NCBI GenBank assembly: GCA_035344155.1
Contig: DAORAL010000013.1
Location: 60,464 to 124,463, forward strand
Direction: 5' to 3'
Length of the DNA: 64,000 nt
Origin: UBA1845 sp002338715
GTDB lineage: Bacteria > Planctomycetota > Phycisphaerae > UBA1845
In this document: positions 63,957-64,000 of the stretch, piece by piece
Layout of the letters: the number at the start of each line of letters is the position of its first letter
Position numbering within the stretch: the stretch's first letter is position 1
Position numbers and translations under genes: made by a program
Notes under the pieces: generated by a model
What the model saw: only the letters and a program-made list of their open reading frames with translations
Databases searched by the model: none
Told to the model about the DNA's origin: nothing

Positions 63957-64000
63957 CAGTCACGAACGCCATTAAGTTAACGAATAGCGTCGTTGTTTGG

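Larger units (their letters stand above)
63505..64000. other. Gene-free right edge with repeats
   Basis: 496 bp after the tRNA with no credible gene. It contains a hairpin-family copy (63714-63752), a VIPAQAGIQ-type repeat core (63794-63821) and a 16-bp tandem repeat (63925-63956). The concentration of repeats suggests the edge of an accessory stretch. Confidence 0.6.

Noticed and set aside
1..64000. CRISPR array, prophage, transposase or defence island
   Set aside because: No regularly spaced repeats, no integrase, transposase, phage structural gene or known defence gene recognised; the repeats seen are isolated hairpins and two-copy tandems.

Overview
The window looks like chromosomal DNA from a Gram-negative planctomycete-type bacterium, perhaps near the Phycisphaerae. 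This is inferred from gene content and not from a marker gene. Supporting signs are an outer-membrane toolkit (lptB, lpxA, a LolD-like ABC transporter, a LolA-like protein), a pseudopilin with the late HxxDG-type motif common in planctomycetes, many Ser/Thr kinases, an McsA/McsB arginine kinase pair in a diderm, and frequent GTG/TTG starts. I see no transposase, phage gene, integrase or CRISPR array.

Layout. 0-8 kb: system II cytochrome c maturation (ResB, CcsA), an unusually large signal peptidase I, a non-coding gap with a cluster of DnaA-box-like 9-mers, and lptB. 8-15 kb: rsmE, tRNA-Gln(CUG), then a minus-strand threonine-catabolism block (tdh, kbl, a HbpS/GlcG protein, a DinB-fold protein), a LolA-like secreted protein and a solitary lpxA. 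15-25 kb: a pseudopilin, a LolD-type ATPase overlapping its FtsX/MacB permease, then an FHA protein followed by a membrane-bound Ser/Thr kinase. 25-33 kb: a SNF2-family ATPase, an amidohydrolase of the 8-oxoguanine deaminase type, a 0.94 kb gene-free stretch with repeat hairpins, trpE, a tiny lipoprotein and a PTPS/QueD-family protein without the usual catalytic Cys.

33-48 kb: mcsA-mcsB (ATGA overlap), mreB-mreC without mreD beside them, small membrane proteins, pyrC, a GNAT acetyltransferase, an eight-haem NapC/NirT-type cytochrome, a very large MscS-type channel and corA. 48-51 kb: a RimB-like aspartic protease, RimK fused to a TrkA-C-like domain, and an AstE/aspartoacylase-like metallohydrolase, probably a glutamate-tailing module. 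51-57 kb: envelope or polysaccharide genes (GT2 glycosyltransferase, polytopic membrane protein, SAM methyltransferase, FkbM methyltransferase). 57-63 kb: a sigma factor directly followed by a Ser/Thr kinase, an Ig-like secreted protein, a zinc-ribbon membrane protein, a lipoprotein and a sensor-nucleotidyltransferase fusion. 63-64 kb: an atypical tRNA with a CGC anticodon but several tRNA-Cys-like features, then repeats.

Functional themes are envelope biogenesis and shape, regulation by phosphorylation (two Ser/Thr kinases, one FHA reader, one arginine kinase, one linked sigma factor), respiratory c-type cytochromes and ordinary metabolism (threonine, tryptophan, pyrimidine). The least explained signals are two dispersed hairpin repeat families (one with compensating stem changes), the odd tRNA, the DnaA-box cluster and the roughly 300-residue insertion in signal peptidase. 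No wholly new defence or biosynthetic system could be supported.
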